Below, piece by piece: positions 1 through 7,054 of a stretch of 15,613 bases of DNA. How positions within the stretch are numbered: the first letter of the stretch is position 1; each line of letters begins with the position of its first letter. This DNA comes from an uncultured Bacteroidales bacterium (GTDB lineage Bacteria; Bacteroidota; Bacteroidia; Bacteroidales; Paludibacteraceae), in assembly GCA_937911935.1 (NCBI GenBank), contig CALDQH010000084.1:1-15613 (forward strand), read 5' to 3'. The position numbers and the translations under genes were made by a program. The notes under the pieces were generated by a model. It worked only from the letters and a program-made list of their open reading frames with translations, did not search any database and was not told where the DNA came from.

Positions 1-1043
1 GGTACACCAATGTTTCTGATAACAGTAGAGTCGGTAAGGTCGCGTTGTAGACGCGAAACAGGCAATTTGTGTGCCAAGTGTTCCAAAATAGCGGTCGATA
101 TGCCCAAGTTACCTTCCGAGTTTTCAAAGTCGATAGGATTTACTTTGGGAGGCATAGCCGATGAACCAACTTCGCCTGCTTTGATGGTTTGTTTAAAGTA
201 TTCCATCGAAATGTAGGTCCAGAAGTCGCGGTCAAGGTCAATAATAATGGTATTGATACGTTTGATAGCATCGAAAACTGCTGCCAAATGGTCGTAGTTA
301 GAAATTTGGGTAGTCCATTGTTCGCGTTCTAATCCCAAATATTGGCTAACGAATTGGTTACCAAATGCGCGCCAATCGGTAGCAGGATAAGCTACGTGGT
401 GTGCATTGAAGTTACCGGTAGCACCACCAAATTTAGCGGTGTATTTAACGGTTTTAAGAGTTGCCAATTGCTCTTCTAAACGATACGCAAATACCTTAAT
501 TTCTTTGCCCAAACGGGTAGGAGAGGCTGGTTGACCATGGGTTTTAGCCAACATAGGCACTTCTTTCCAGTCTTCGGCAAATTGATTCAATTTGGCAATC
601 AATTCTTCTACAGCAGGAATAAATACGTTTTGCAAGCTTTCTTTAACCATCATGGGCACCGAGGTATTGTTGATGTCTTGCGAGGTCAAACCAAAGTGAA
701 TAAATTCTTTGTAATCGCTCAAGCCCATTACGTCAAATTTACCTTTAATAAAGTATTCAACCGCTTTAACGTCGTGGTTGGTTACTTTTTCGGTATTTTT
801 TACGGTTTCGGCATCGGCTAAACTAAAGTTTTTGTAGATATTGCGTAATGCTTCAAACAACGATTTGTCAATGCTTTGTAATTGAGGTACAGGTAGTTCG
901 CAAAGTGCAATAAAGTATTCGATTTCTACGCGAACGCGGTATTGAATCAATGCAAACTCTGAATAGTAAGGAGCTAACTCGCTTACTTTGCCACGATAAC
1001 GACCGTCAACGGGCGAAATGGCGGTTAAAATTGATAATTCCAT
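1..1043 (-). CDS. purB: Adenylosuccinate lyase, partial (C-terminus beyond window)
   Basis: This enzyme splits SAICAR to AICAR and adenylosuccinate to AMP, each releasing fumarate, in cytosolic purine synthesis. The ATG is at 1043 and 347 codons are visible; family members are about 450 residues, so roughly 100 C-terminal residues lie off the left edge. The start MELSILTAISPVDGRY is the usual PurB N-terminus. The THGQPASP motif near residues 168-175 carries the general-acid histidine (His169, aligning with E. coli His171). The fumarate-lyase signature loop GSSAMPPKVNP at 293-303 carries the expected catalytic serine, Ser295. The downstream NSEGNLG and LQRDLTDST blocks are typical of the E. 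coli-like clade. One oddity is proline at residue 299, where PurB proteins normally have histidine (MPHK). The antiporter lies 72 bp upstream on the same strand with a stem-loop between. Identification is very secure. Confidence 0.97.
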   Translation of the reverse strand, partial: MELSILTAISPVDGRYRGKVSELAPYYSEFALIQYRVRVEIEYFIALCELPVPQLQSIDKSLFEALRNIYKNFSLADAETVKNTEKVTNHDVKAVEYFIKGKFDVMGLSDYKEFIHFGLTSQDINNTSVPMMVKESLQNVFIPAVEELIAKLNQFAEDWKEVPMLAKTHGQPASPTRLGKEIKVFAYRLEEQLATLKTVKYTAKFGGATGNFNAHHVAYPATDWRAFGNQFVSQYLGLEREQWTTQISNYDHLAAVFDAIKRINTIIIDLDRDFWTYISMEYFKQTIKAGEVGSSAMPPKVNPIDFENSEGNLGISTAILEHLAHKLPVSRLQRDLTDSTVIRNIGV

Positions 1044-1056
1044 ACTTAATTATAGA

Positions 1057-1110
1057 TGATAAATGAGAAAGGAGAAAGGAGAGATATCCTTTCTCAATGC
1101 TCATTTATTA
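1057..1110. repeat. Stem-loop between antiporter and purB, built on a GGAGAAAGG repeat
   Basis: An inner 10-bp inverted repeat (TGAGAAAGGA at 1064-1073 with TCCTTTCTCA at 1087-1096) competes with an outer pairing (TAAATGAG at 1060-1067 with CTCATTTA at 1100-1107, extendable to 1057/1110 with one G-T wobble). It lies just after the antiporter stop and before the purB start. It could act as a terminator, attenuator or RNA-processing site; there is no clear U-tract. Nineteen bases (1064-1082) match exactly the repeat inside the helicase tail at 11216-11234. Confidence 0.5.
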
Positions 1111-1115
1111 GGTTA

Positions 1116-2432
1116 TTATAAGAATATTAATTGAGTAATAATGTAAATGGGTAATAAAACAACCAACGAGAATTTGAACATGTATCCAAAGAAACTTGGC
1201 ATTTCAATTTTGTTTTGTTCTGCAATGGCTTTTACCATAAAGTTAGGTCCATTACCAATGTAGGTCATAGCACCAAAGAATACAGCACCCATCGAAATAG
1301 CTTTTAGTAGAATTTCTGGAATACCAGCAACAAATCCAGGTTCTGCTACAGGGTACAAACCTTGTGCTACACTGTGGAATGCCAAAGCAGTTGGAGCGTT
1401 GTCTAAGAACGAGCTAAGTGCACCCGTTGCATACACAAATTGCCAAGGTTCGGTTAATCCCATGCTGGGAGCATTCGCTTTTAAGAACAAAAGCGCAGGG
1501 GTCATGGTCGCAAAGATACCCAAGAATAGGGCAGCAACTTCCAAAATGGGGTCCCAAGAATAGTTGTTGTCTTTTCTAATTTGTTGTTTGGTTGTAAACC
1601 AAGAGGCAGCGATGATAAGTACCAATACAATTTCGCGCAAGAATTTCATGTACAAAGGTGCGTGGTAGCCAGTAGCTGCATCATCTGCCATGGCAGGAAT
1701 GGTGCCTGGATTGATAAAGGCAACAGCGCACACAATGCCAATTAGGTACAAGAAGTTGATGTTTCCAGTAATTTTAATGCTCGATTGATTGTTGTTGTCT
1801 ATGGTAATATCTTTGGGGTCTTCTTTTTTGTAGAAATAGGTATCTACCAAGAAGTAAACCAATAGCAACAAACCACCCGTTAGTAACCATTCGGGCCACA
1901 TGTTCATGAACCAGGTAAATTCAGCACCTTTAAGGTATAGCAAGAACAATGGAGGGTCGCCAAGGGGAGTTAGCAAACCACCGCAGTTGGCTACGGCTGC
2001 AATAAAGAACAAAATGGTGTGTACTTTGTATTTGCGTTCTTTGTTGGTTTCAATTAGCAAACGAATTAGCAACATGGCAGCACCTGTCGTTCCCATGATC
2101 GAGGCTAATAGGTATCCAATGGTTAAAATGGTGGTGTTTACCATGGGTTTTGCCGCAATGTTACCACCAATGTGAATACCGCCTGTTACTACAAAGAGCG
2201 ATCCCAAAAGGATAATAAAAGGAATGTAGTCGAACAAAAGTTGGTGTTCCAAGTCGTGTCCCATGCCATTCATGATTAAATAAATAGCGGTAGGGATACC
2301 CAATACCAACGATACAATAAGTTTGTTGCGGTTGTTTTCCCACCAATGCTCCATGAAAATGGGAGCAAGGGCAATGGTCAACAACATAATCGCAAATGGG
2401 ATCAACGCCCATGCCGGAATAAGTGTTTCCAT
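1116..2432 (-). CDS. Sodium:proton antiporter, NhaD/CitMHS (ion transporter superfamily)
   Basis: This is a polytopic inner-membrane protein of 438 residues with about 11-12 hydrophobic segments, starting at residues 6-27 and ending at 415-436. Two re-entrant-type signatures of the ArsB/NhaD and CitMHS superfamily are present: GGLLTPLGDPP at 151-161 in the first half, and SSFLDNAPT at 340-348 in the second. GNGPNFMVKAIAE at 393-405 is also typical. Such proteins in Bacteroidota are usually annotated as NhaD-type Na+/H+ antiporters or as putative citrate transporters (CitMHS_2). Substrate cannot be decided from sequence alone; sodium/proton exchange is the more common assignment. A soluble linker at about 201-222 separates the halves. 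The ATG at 2432 gives the standard N-terminus with TM1 starting at once. It sits between lepA upstream and purB downstream on the same strand, but gaps of 191 and 72 bp with hairpins argue against simple co-transcription. Confidence 0.88.
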   Translation of the reverse strand: METLIPAWALIPFAIMLLTIALAPIFMEHWWENNRNKLIVSLVLGIPTAIYLIMNGMGHDLEHQLLFDYIPFIILLGSLFVVTGGIHIGGNIAAKPMVNTTILTIGYLLASIMGTTGAAMLLIRLLIETNKERKYKVHTILFFIAAVANCGGLLTPLGDPPLFLLYLKGAEFTWFMNMWPEWLLTGGLLLLVYFLVDTYFYKKEDPKDITIDNNNQSSIKITGNINFLYLIGIVCAVAFINPGTIPAMADDAATGYHAPLYMKFLREIVLVLIIAASWFTTKQQIRKDNNYSWDPILEVAALFLGIFATMTPALLFLKANAPSMGLTEPWQFVYATGALSSFLDNAPTALAFHSVAQGLYPVAEPGFVAGIPEILLKAISMGAVFFGAMTYIGNGPNFMVKAIAEQNKIEMPSFFGYMFKFSLVVLLPIYIITQLIFL

Positions 2433-2607
2433 GATTGTTTAGTGTTTATTGTTTAATGATTGTCTTTTGTCTTTTGTCTTTTGTCGCTTGTCGTTTGTTG
2501 TTGATGAATCGCACAATCGTTTAATCGTTGATTTGCGGTTAATCGATTTAACGATTTAACATTCGGGTTGTCCGAATACTTTCGACTTGCGACTTGCGAC
2601 TTTTGAC
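2433..2607. repeat. Intergenic short tandem repeats (heptamer type) between lepA and antiporter
   Basis: The gap holds no gene. On the plus strand GTCTTTT repeats three times with 7-nt period at about 2462-2485. There are AATCGTTTAATCG-type motifs at about 2514-2560, an imperfect palindrome ATTCGG-GTTGT-CCGAAT at 2561-2577, and a doubled GACTTGC heptamer at about 2583-2607 running into TTTTGAC. Read on the minus strand, the direction of transcription, these are GTCAAAAGTC and AAGTCGC-type repeats, the same families as in the other gaps. I see no TAnnTTTG promoter here. Confidence 0.7.
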
Positions 2608-2640
2608 TACTAAAATTGGATTGCTAATCCAATTTTAGTA
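2608..2640 (-). terminator. Perfect 15-bp stem-loop enclosing the lepA stop codon
   Basis: TACTAAAATTGGATT (2608-2622) and its exact complement (2626-2640) are separated by 3 nt. On the minus strand the 5' arm contains the last lepA codons, and the stop codon (2624-2626) spans the loop and first paired base. It is probably a transcript-end or 3'-protecting hairpin. There is no U-run after it, so intrinsic termination is inferred rather than shown. Confidence 0.55.
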
Positions 2641-4411
2641 CCTCCATAAACGCTTTTTGTGGTACTTCTACCGTACCAATTTGTTTCATGCGCTTTTTAC
2701 CTTTCTTTTGCTTTTCAAGCAACTTACGTTTACGCGATACGTCACCACCATAACATTTAGCGGTTACGTCTTTGCGCACCGGTTTAATGGTTTCGCGCGC
2801 AATAATTTTTGAGCCAATAGCTGCCTGAATAGCAATTTCAAATTGTTGGCGTGGTATCAATTCGCGCAATTTTTCGCACATACGGCGACCAATGGTTACC
2901 GCATTGTCAAAGTGGGTTAGGGTAGAAAGTGCATCCACGGGCTCGCCGTTTAGCAAAATATCCAATTTAATAAGGCGCGATGTCCTAAAACCATTCATGT
3001 GGTAATCGAACGATGCGTAACCCTTCGATATCGATTTCAGTTTATCGTAAAAGTCGAACACAATTTCGCCCATGGGCATGTCGTATATTAGCTCAATGCG
3101 GTTTGACGAAATGTATTCTTGTTTGATCAATTCGCCACGTTTGCCCAAACAAAGTGTCATAATTTGACCAATAAAATCGGTTTTGGTAATAATCGATGCG
3201 CGAATATAAGGCTCTTCTACGTGGTCAATTAGCATAACATCAGGCATGCCCGATGGGTTGTGCACCTCTAACTCTTCGCCTTTTTTGGTAAAGATACGAT
3301 AAGGTACGTTTGGGACGGTGGTAATCACGTCCATGTTAAATTCGCGGTCTAAGCGCTCTTGCACAATCTCCATGTGCAGCATGCCCAAGAATCCGCAACG
3401 GAAACCAAAGCCCAAAGCAGCCGACGATTCGGCTTGGAAGGTAAGGGCTGCGTCGTTTAGTTGCAATTTTTCGATTGATGCACGCAAATCTTCAAAATCC
3501 TCAGTATTGATAGGATAGATGCCTGCGAAGACCATAGGTTTTACTTCTTCAAAGCCATCAATCGCATCTTTGCATCCGCCATTTACGTGGGTAATGGTAT
3601 CGCCCACACGCACTTCTTTTGAGTTCTTAATGCCCGAAATAATGTAACCCACATCGCCACAAGAAAGGGTCTTTTTAGGTTCCATGTCTAAGCGTAAAAC
3701 CCCAATTTCGTCGGCGTAATATTGCTTGCCCGTATTTACAAACTTAACAAAATCCCCTTGGTTAATGCTACCGTTTACAATTTTCATGTAGGTAATAATA
3801 CCCCTAAACGAGTTAAATACCGAGTCGAAAATAAGGCATTGAAGCGGACCATTGGGGTCGCCTTTGGGTGGTTTGATGCGCTCTACAATGGCACGTAAAA
3901 TTTCGGGAACACCCATGCCGGTTTTACCACTGGCACGAATAATTTCCTCGGGCTTGCAACCTAATAGTTCAACAATTTGGTCTTCTACCTCTTCGGGCAT
4001 GGCGTTATCCATGTCCATTTTGTTCATAATGGGGATAATTTCCAAATCGTGCTCTATGGCCATGTAAAGGTTCGATATGGTTTGCGCTTGAATACCTTGT
4101 GTGGCATCTACAATGAGCAACGCCCCCTCGCAAGCGGCAATCGAACGCGACACCTCGTAGGCAAAATCGACGTGCCCCGGAGTGTCAATCAGGTTTAAGG
4201 TATATTTTTCGCCATCTAACACATAATCCATCTGAATGGCGTGGCTTTTAATGGTAATACCGCGCTCGCGCTCCAAGTCCATGTCGTCTAGCACTTGTGC
4301 TTGCAAGTCTTTGCCTGTTACCGTTCTGGTCTCTTCCAACAAACGGTCTGCCAAGGTGCTCTTACCATGGTCAATGTGTGCGATAATACAAAAGTTGCGT
4401 ATATGTTTCAT
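2624..4411 (-). CDS. lepA: Elongation factor 4 (LepA), ribosome-associated GTPase
   Basis: LepA is a translational GTPase that binds ribosomes and can promote back-translocation or affect initiation and assembly. The protein is full length at 595 residues (E. coli about 599). The GTPase motifs are in order: G1 AHIDHGKST at 11-19, G2 RGIT at 50-53, G3 DTPGH at 76-80 and G4 NKMD at 130-133. EF-G-like domains follow. The C-terminus has the LepA-specific positively charged domain (KCYGGDVSRKRKLLEKQKKG) and ends KAFMEVLKLD. The ATG at 4411 gives the canonical MKHIRNFCIIAHIDHGKST start. The acyltransferase gene lies 98 bp upstream on the same strand. The stop codon is inside a 15-bp stem-loop. No missing residues are apparent. 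Confidence 0.98.
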   Translation of the reverse strand: MKHIRNFCIIAHIDHGKSTLADRLLEETRTVTGKDLQAQVLDDMDLERERGITIKSHAIQMDYVLDGEKYTLNLIDTPGHVDFAYEVSRSIAACEGALLIVDATQGIQAQTISNLYMAIEHDLEIIPIMNKMDMDNAMPEEVEDQIVELLGCKPEEIIRASGKTGMGVPEILRAIVERIKPPKGDPNGPLQCLIFDSVFNSFRGIITYMKIVNGSINQGDFVKFVNTGKQYYADEIGVLRLDMEPKKTLSCGDVGYIISGIKNSKEVRVGDTITHVNGGCKDAIDGFEEVKPMVFAGIYPINTEDFEDLRASIEKLQLNDAALTFQAESSAALGFGFRCGFLGMLHMEIVQERLDREFNMDVITTVPNVPYRIFTKKGEELEVHNPSGMPDVMLIDHVEEPYIRASIITKTDFIGQIMTLCLGKRGELIKQEYISSNRIELIYDMPMGEIVFDFYDKLKSISKGYASFDYHMNGFRTSRLIKLDILLNGEPVDALSTLTHFDNAVTIGRRMCEKLRELIPRQQFEIAIQAAIGSKIIARETIKPVRKDVTAKCYGGDVSRKRKLLEKQKKGKKRMKQIGTVEVPQKAFMEVLKLD

Positions 4412-4509
4412 TTTGTCGTCTAATGTCGCTTTGCGACGACTAATCGACTACGTGTTGATGAACGAATGTGAATAATCGACTAATCGGCAAATCGATTTAT
4501 TGCTAATAA
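4412..4509. repeat. Intergenic GATTAGTC-type repeats and small hairpin upstream of lepA
   Basis: On the minus strand, towards lepA, the gap contains GATTAGTCGATTATTCAC and TAGTCGATTAGTCGTCG motifs, the same octamer family seen before folD and the helicase. A hairpin GTCGC-TTT-GCGAC lies at 4425-4437, and GTCGTC at 4415-4420 can pair with GACGAC at 4435-4440. No Shine-Dalgarno sequence or clear promoter is visible. A short A-rich stretch (GACGACAAA) abuts the lepA ATG. Confidence 0.6.
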
Positions 4510-5223
4510 TTATCTTGTTTTGGGCTGGTCGATGCCCTTGCTATTGTAATAATCTTCTAAGTGGTGGTTAAATTCTACTTTGTCCATGCCTTGCCATGAG
4601 CGTACCAAATCGGTAATATCTTCAAATTCCATGGTTACTTTTCGGCGTGGGAAAAATAATTTCCATGCGTTAGTAAACATGGTCGGGAAGATAGGGGGTG
4701 TGCCTTTGCGACCATATCGGCTGGTGCTACTGCCCCAAAGTCCTCTAATTTTTACGCCAATGACACGGGTTTCTTCGGGTAGTTGTTGTGCAATGGTATG
4801 TGCCATATTTCTGCCACCCATGCTTTCTTTGCCATCGGATGTACAATGTCCCGATGGGTAAAAAATAACGGTTCTGCCTGCTTTGAGTGCATCGTAGCAC
4901 AAGCCGTTTAGCTGTTTGGCTTGCTCTAATCCATTTCTGCTTTTGCGCAAATTAGGAACGCTGATGCTATCGAATACGCCCAAAATGCTTCTGAAAACAC
5001 TGTTGGCGAAAAACCTTTCGTCCACAAAAGGTTGTAAAGGATAGTTGTATAATTCAGAAAACAACAACATCGGGTCGATAACAGCCATGTGAGTAGGCCA
5101 TACCAGTTTGCTGCCAGGTTGGTCTAAGCATGCTGTATTTACCAATGTTACTTTGTAGCGCATGCGAAACAAAGTTCTAAAAAACAAACAAACTCTTGTA
5201 CGTTTATCTGGAAATTTAGCCAT
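4510..5223 (-). CDS. PlsC-type glycerolipid/lysophospholipid acyltransferase
   Basis: This 237-residue protein has the acyltransferase block of the PlsC/LPLAT superfamily. The catalytic HX4D motif is HMAVID at 45-50. A motif II-like region with basic residues (PNLRKSRNG) lies at 90-98. YPSG at 122-125 occupies motif III, where many relatives have FPEG. VIGVKIRGLW at 154-163 fits motif IV. Proteins of this family move an acyl chain from acyl-ACP or acyl-CoA to a lysophospholipid or related acceptor at the inner membrane. No clear membrane segment is visible, so peripheral association is likely. The YPSG variant resembles acyltransferases linked to AMP-dependent synthetases (Aas-like) more than classical PlsC; the exact substrate is unknown. 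The ATG at 5223 is chosen because the protein starts sensibly there and a -7 box lies 27 bp upstream. The gene is divergent from the purF-like gene. Confidence 0.82.
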   Translation of the reverse strand: MAKFPDKRTRVCLFFRTLFRMRYKVTLVNTACLDQPGSKLVWPTHMAVIDPMLLFSELYNYPLQPFVDERFFANSVFRSILGVFDSISVPNLRKSRNGLEQAKQLNGLCYDALKAGRTVIFYPSGHCTSDGKESMGGRNMAHTIAQQLPEETRVIGVKIRGLWGSSTSRYGRKGTPPIFPTMFTNAWKLFFPRRKVTMEFEDITDLVRSWQGMDKVEFNHHLEDYYNSKGIDQPKTR

Positions 5224-5249
5224 AATCGTCGCAATTTACAATTAGAGGG

Positions 5250-5280
5250 CAAATTTAGTAAAAAATGGAGAATTGAGAAA
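5250..5280 (-). promoter_or_regulatory. Candidate promoter of the acyltransferase gene
   Basis: On the minus strand TAAATTTG (5257-5250) matches the Bacteroidota -7 consensus TAnnTTTG exactly. TTTC at 5280-5277 lies 19 nt upstream, where TTTG (-33) is expected. This would start transcription roughly 20 nt before the ATG. The -33-like bases lie inside the dispersed GGAGAA repeat. Confidence 0.45.
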
Positions 5281-5310
5281 GGAGAAAAGAGATTTTTTAC
5301 TCGCAACTTT
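5267..5310 (+). repeat. GGAGAATTGAG repeat plus TTACTCGCAACTTT module
   Basis: Positions 5267-5287 match 11209-11229, within the helicase gene, at 21 of 21 bases. TTACTCGCAACTTT at 5297-5310 matches the minus strand of 11234-11247 at 14 of 14 bases. Both modules therefore occur next to each other at two loci about 5.9 kb apart, with the second inverted in one of them. Confidence 0.7.
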
Positions 5311-5430
5311 TGACTTTTGACTTTATTCGCTTCGCTCATGAAGTCAGGCTGCGGTTCGGCAATCCGAATAAATTCGATTGCGCTCACCTTGCACTGACTT
5401 TTGACTTTCGACTTTGGATTTTTGACTTTT
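5311..5430. repeat. GTCAAAA-type heptamer repeats in divergent intergenic region
   Basis: Blocks of TGACTTT, GACTTTCGACTTTGG and TTTTGAC occur on both sides of the palindromic element at 5337-5395. A 23-nt segment (5312-5334, minus strand) matches 8431-8453 with one difference. The right-hand heptamer block also supplies the -33 box of the purF-like promoter. Confidence 0.65.
5337..5395 (-). repeat. Palindromic intergenic element, copy A (TAAA/TTTA-loop hairpin)
   Basis: It begins CATGA, 4 nt, AGGC and ends CACCTTGCACT on the plus strand. In the middle GCAAT-C-CGAA (5359-5368), loop TAAA (5369-5372) and TTCGATTGC (5373-5381) form a 9-bp stem with one bulged base. Copy B at 11301-11364 has the same boundaries, loop and bulge but different stem bases. 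It contains no ORF of note. Whether it acts as DNA or RNA is unknown. Confidence 0.6.
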
Positions 5431-5443
5431 TTTGCTATCTTTG
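5413..5443 (+). promoter_or_regulatory. Promoter of the purF-like gene (TTTG-N19-TATCTTTG)
   Basis: TTTG at 5413-5416 and TATCTTTG at 5436-5443 are separated by 19 nt, matching the Bacteroidota housekeeping-sigma consensus at both boxes. Transcription would start near 5450, leaving a leader of about 20 nt before the ATG at 5470. Confidence 0.75.
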
Positions 5444-5469
5444 CGACCTAATTAACTACTATAAGCATT

Positions 5470-6882
5470 ATGGGAGGCTTTTTTGGTGCCATTTCTAAAA
5501 AGAATTGTTTGTCGGACGTATTTTACGGAACGGACTATAATTCACACCTTGGCACACGTCGTGCCGGTATGGCAACATATTCGCCAGAATATGGCATGAA
5601 ACGCACCATTCACAACATCGAAGGTGCGTATTTTCGTTCAAAATTTGAGGATGGTTTGCCTAAATTTGGAGAACCTACATCGGGAATCGGTGTGATTAGT
5701 GATACCGATGCGCAGCCCGTTATCATACAGTCTCACTTGGGACGTATGGCGGTTGTAACGGTGGCACGTATCGATAATTTTGACGAGATAGAACAATACT
5801 TGCTCGATAACAAACATCACTTTACCGAGTTTAGTGGAGGCAAAACCAATCAAACCGAGATGATAGCCATCCTTATCTCCGAAGGTAAAACTTTAGAAGA
5901 TGGGGTAAAGCACATGTTCGAAAAAATTAAAGGTTCTTGCTCGTTGCTTATTTTGCACGAAGATGGTACGATTTATGCCGTGCGTGATAAATTAGGACGT
6001 ACTCCTATTATATTGGGTAGAAAAGAGGGGGCAGTAGCTGTTTCGAGCGAGTCGAGTGCTTTTCATAATTTAGGTTACGATTTAGACTACTTTGTAGGAC
6101 CTGGCGAGATAGTTAAACTTACCGCCGATGGTTGGACACAAGTGCGTCCCGCAGGCGATAAAATGCAAATTTGTTCGTTCTTCTGGGTTTATTTTGGATT
6201 CCCATCGTGTGATTACGAAGGCATCAATGTCGATACAGTACGTTGTGCAATGGGCGAAGAATTGGGCAAAAACGACGATACCGAAGCTGATTTTGTATGT
6301 GGTATTCCAGACTCAGGCATTGGTCATGCTATTGGCTATGCCATTGGTCGTAAAATTCCTTACAAACGTGGTATCTTAAAATATACGCCTACCTGGCCTC
6401 GTAGTTTTACCCCTGCGCATCAATCCATGCGTAGCTTGGTGGCAAAAATGAAATTGTTGCCCAATCGACAAATGTTGGAAGGTCAACGAGTGGTGTTCCT
6501 TGACGACTCCATTGTACGTGGAACACAACTAAAAGGCAACTCGCAAATGATGTTTAATTGTGGTGCTAAAGAAATCCACATGCGCATTGCTTGTCCTCCT
6601 ATGATTTATTCGTGCCGTTACCTTAACTTTTCCTCAACACAGAACGACTTGGAATTGATTACTCGTAGCATCATCGAGCAGTTAGAAGGTAGTCACGACA
6701 AAAATTTACATGAATACGTCGATCCTGCATCGCCCAAATACCAACAAATGGTAGAAATTATGCGCCAACGTTTTGGAATGACATCGCTCAAATTCAATAC
6801 GGTGGAAGATTTAATTAAAGCGATTGGATTGCCCAAAGAAAAAGTATGTACACACTGCTTTGACGGCAGCAGCTATTACTAA
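5470..6882 (+). CDS. PurF-like phosphoribosyltransferase lacking the glutaminase cysteine
   Basis: The 470-residue protein has the full PurF architecture: an N-terminal Ntn-type glutaminase-like domain (about 1-230) and a C-terminal PRTase domain with the PRPP loop VVFLDDSIVRGTQ at 341-353. True PurF starts Met-Cys-Gly and uses the processed Cys as nucleophile; here the start is MGGFFG, with glycine in that place. The usual asparagine-glycine of the HNGNL block is also not recognisable (TVARIDNF at 97-104). Cysteines aligning with the 4Fe-4S ligands of B. subtilis PurF are kept: Cys235, Cys382, Cys460 and Cys463 (CTHCF). A glutaminase reaction is therefore unlikely. The protein may use ammonia or act on another PRPP reaction, in parallel with a normal PurF elsewhere. 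Start choice is supported by the promoter 26 bp upstream and by family similarity; similar MGGFFG proteins are, to my knowledge, common in Bacteroidota. Confidence 0.88.
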   Translation: MGGFFGAISKKNCLSDVFYGTDYNSHLGTRRAGMATYSPEYGMKRTIHNIEGAYFRSKFEDGLPKFGEPTSGIGVISDTDAQPVIIQSHLGRMAVVTVARIDNFDEIEQYLLDNKHHFTEFSGGKTNQTEMIAILISEGKTLEDGVKHMFEKIKGSCSLLILHEDGTIYAVRDKLGRTPIILGRKEGAVAVSSESSAFHNLGYDLDYFVGPGEIVKLTADGWTQVRPAGDKMQICSFFWVYFGFPSCDYEGINVDTVRCAMGEELGKNDDTEADFVCGIPDSGIGHAIGYAIGRKIPYKRGILKYTPTWPRSFTPAHQSMRSLVAKMKLLPNRQMLEGQRVVFLDDSIVRGTQLKGNSQMMFNCGAKEIHMRIACPPMIYSCRYLNFSSTQNDLELITRSIIEQLEGSHDKNLHEYVDPASPKYQQMVEIMRQRFGMTSLKFNTVEDLIKAIGLPKEKVCTHCFDGSSYY

Positions 6883-6898
6883 AGGTCGCGACCTTTAG
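6879..6898. terminator. Perfect 20-bp palindrome overlapping the purF-like stop codon
   Basis: CTAAAGGTCGCGACCTTTAG is fully self-complementary, and its left arm contains the TAA stop (6880-6882). As RNA it would form a short hairpin at the gene's 3' end; as DNA it could be a protein-binding palindrome. No U-tract follows, so terminator function is an inference. Confidence 0.5.
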
Positions 6899-7054
6899 GG
6901 TAAGTCGGTTATTTGGTTATTCGGTGATTTGGTATGTTAATACAATGCTAAATCATGATGATAAAAATCAGACTTGCCTGTTTTTTAAAATAATAATTTG
7001 AGCGAAGCGAATCAAATCATCGATTCACCGACTCACCGATTCACCAAAAATAAT
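6899..7054. repeat. Octamer repeats in both orientations upstream of ffh
   Basis: Positions 6906-6931 hold reversed AATCACCG/AATAACC octamers and match the minus strand of 8500-8525 at 25 of 26 bases. Positions 7020-7045 hold the forward type (ATTCACCG ACTCACCG ATTCACCA) ending 9 bp before the ffh ATG, after a GAGCGAAGCGA motif at 7000-7010. A TTG at 6998 opens the same frame as ffh, but the extra 19 codons would be pure repeat, so it is not taken as the start. Confidence 0.65.

Noticed and set aside
531..821. Plus-strand ORF inside purB
   Set aside because: It is a shadow of the PurB frame, which shows all family motifs.
5148..5387. Minus-strand ORF in the divergent gap
   Set aside because: It overlaps the acyltransferase start in another frame and is made of intergenic repeats and the palindromic element; no protein-like features.
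6974..7000. Possible ffh promoter (TTG, 17 nt, TAATTTG)
   Set aside because: The -7 box is one base short of TAnnTTTG and the spacing is off; too weak to list.
6998..7054. TTG-initiated N-terminal extension of Ffh by 19 residues
   Set aside because: The added residues are translated intergenic octamers; Ffh homologues start at MFESLSERL, matching the ATG at 7055.
6899..7054. SRP 4.5S RNA gene next to ffh
   Set aside because: No conserved GGAA-tetraloop domain or long paired RNA is seen; the gap is octamer repeats.
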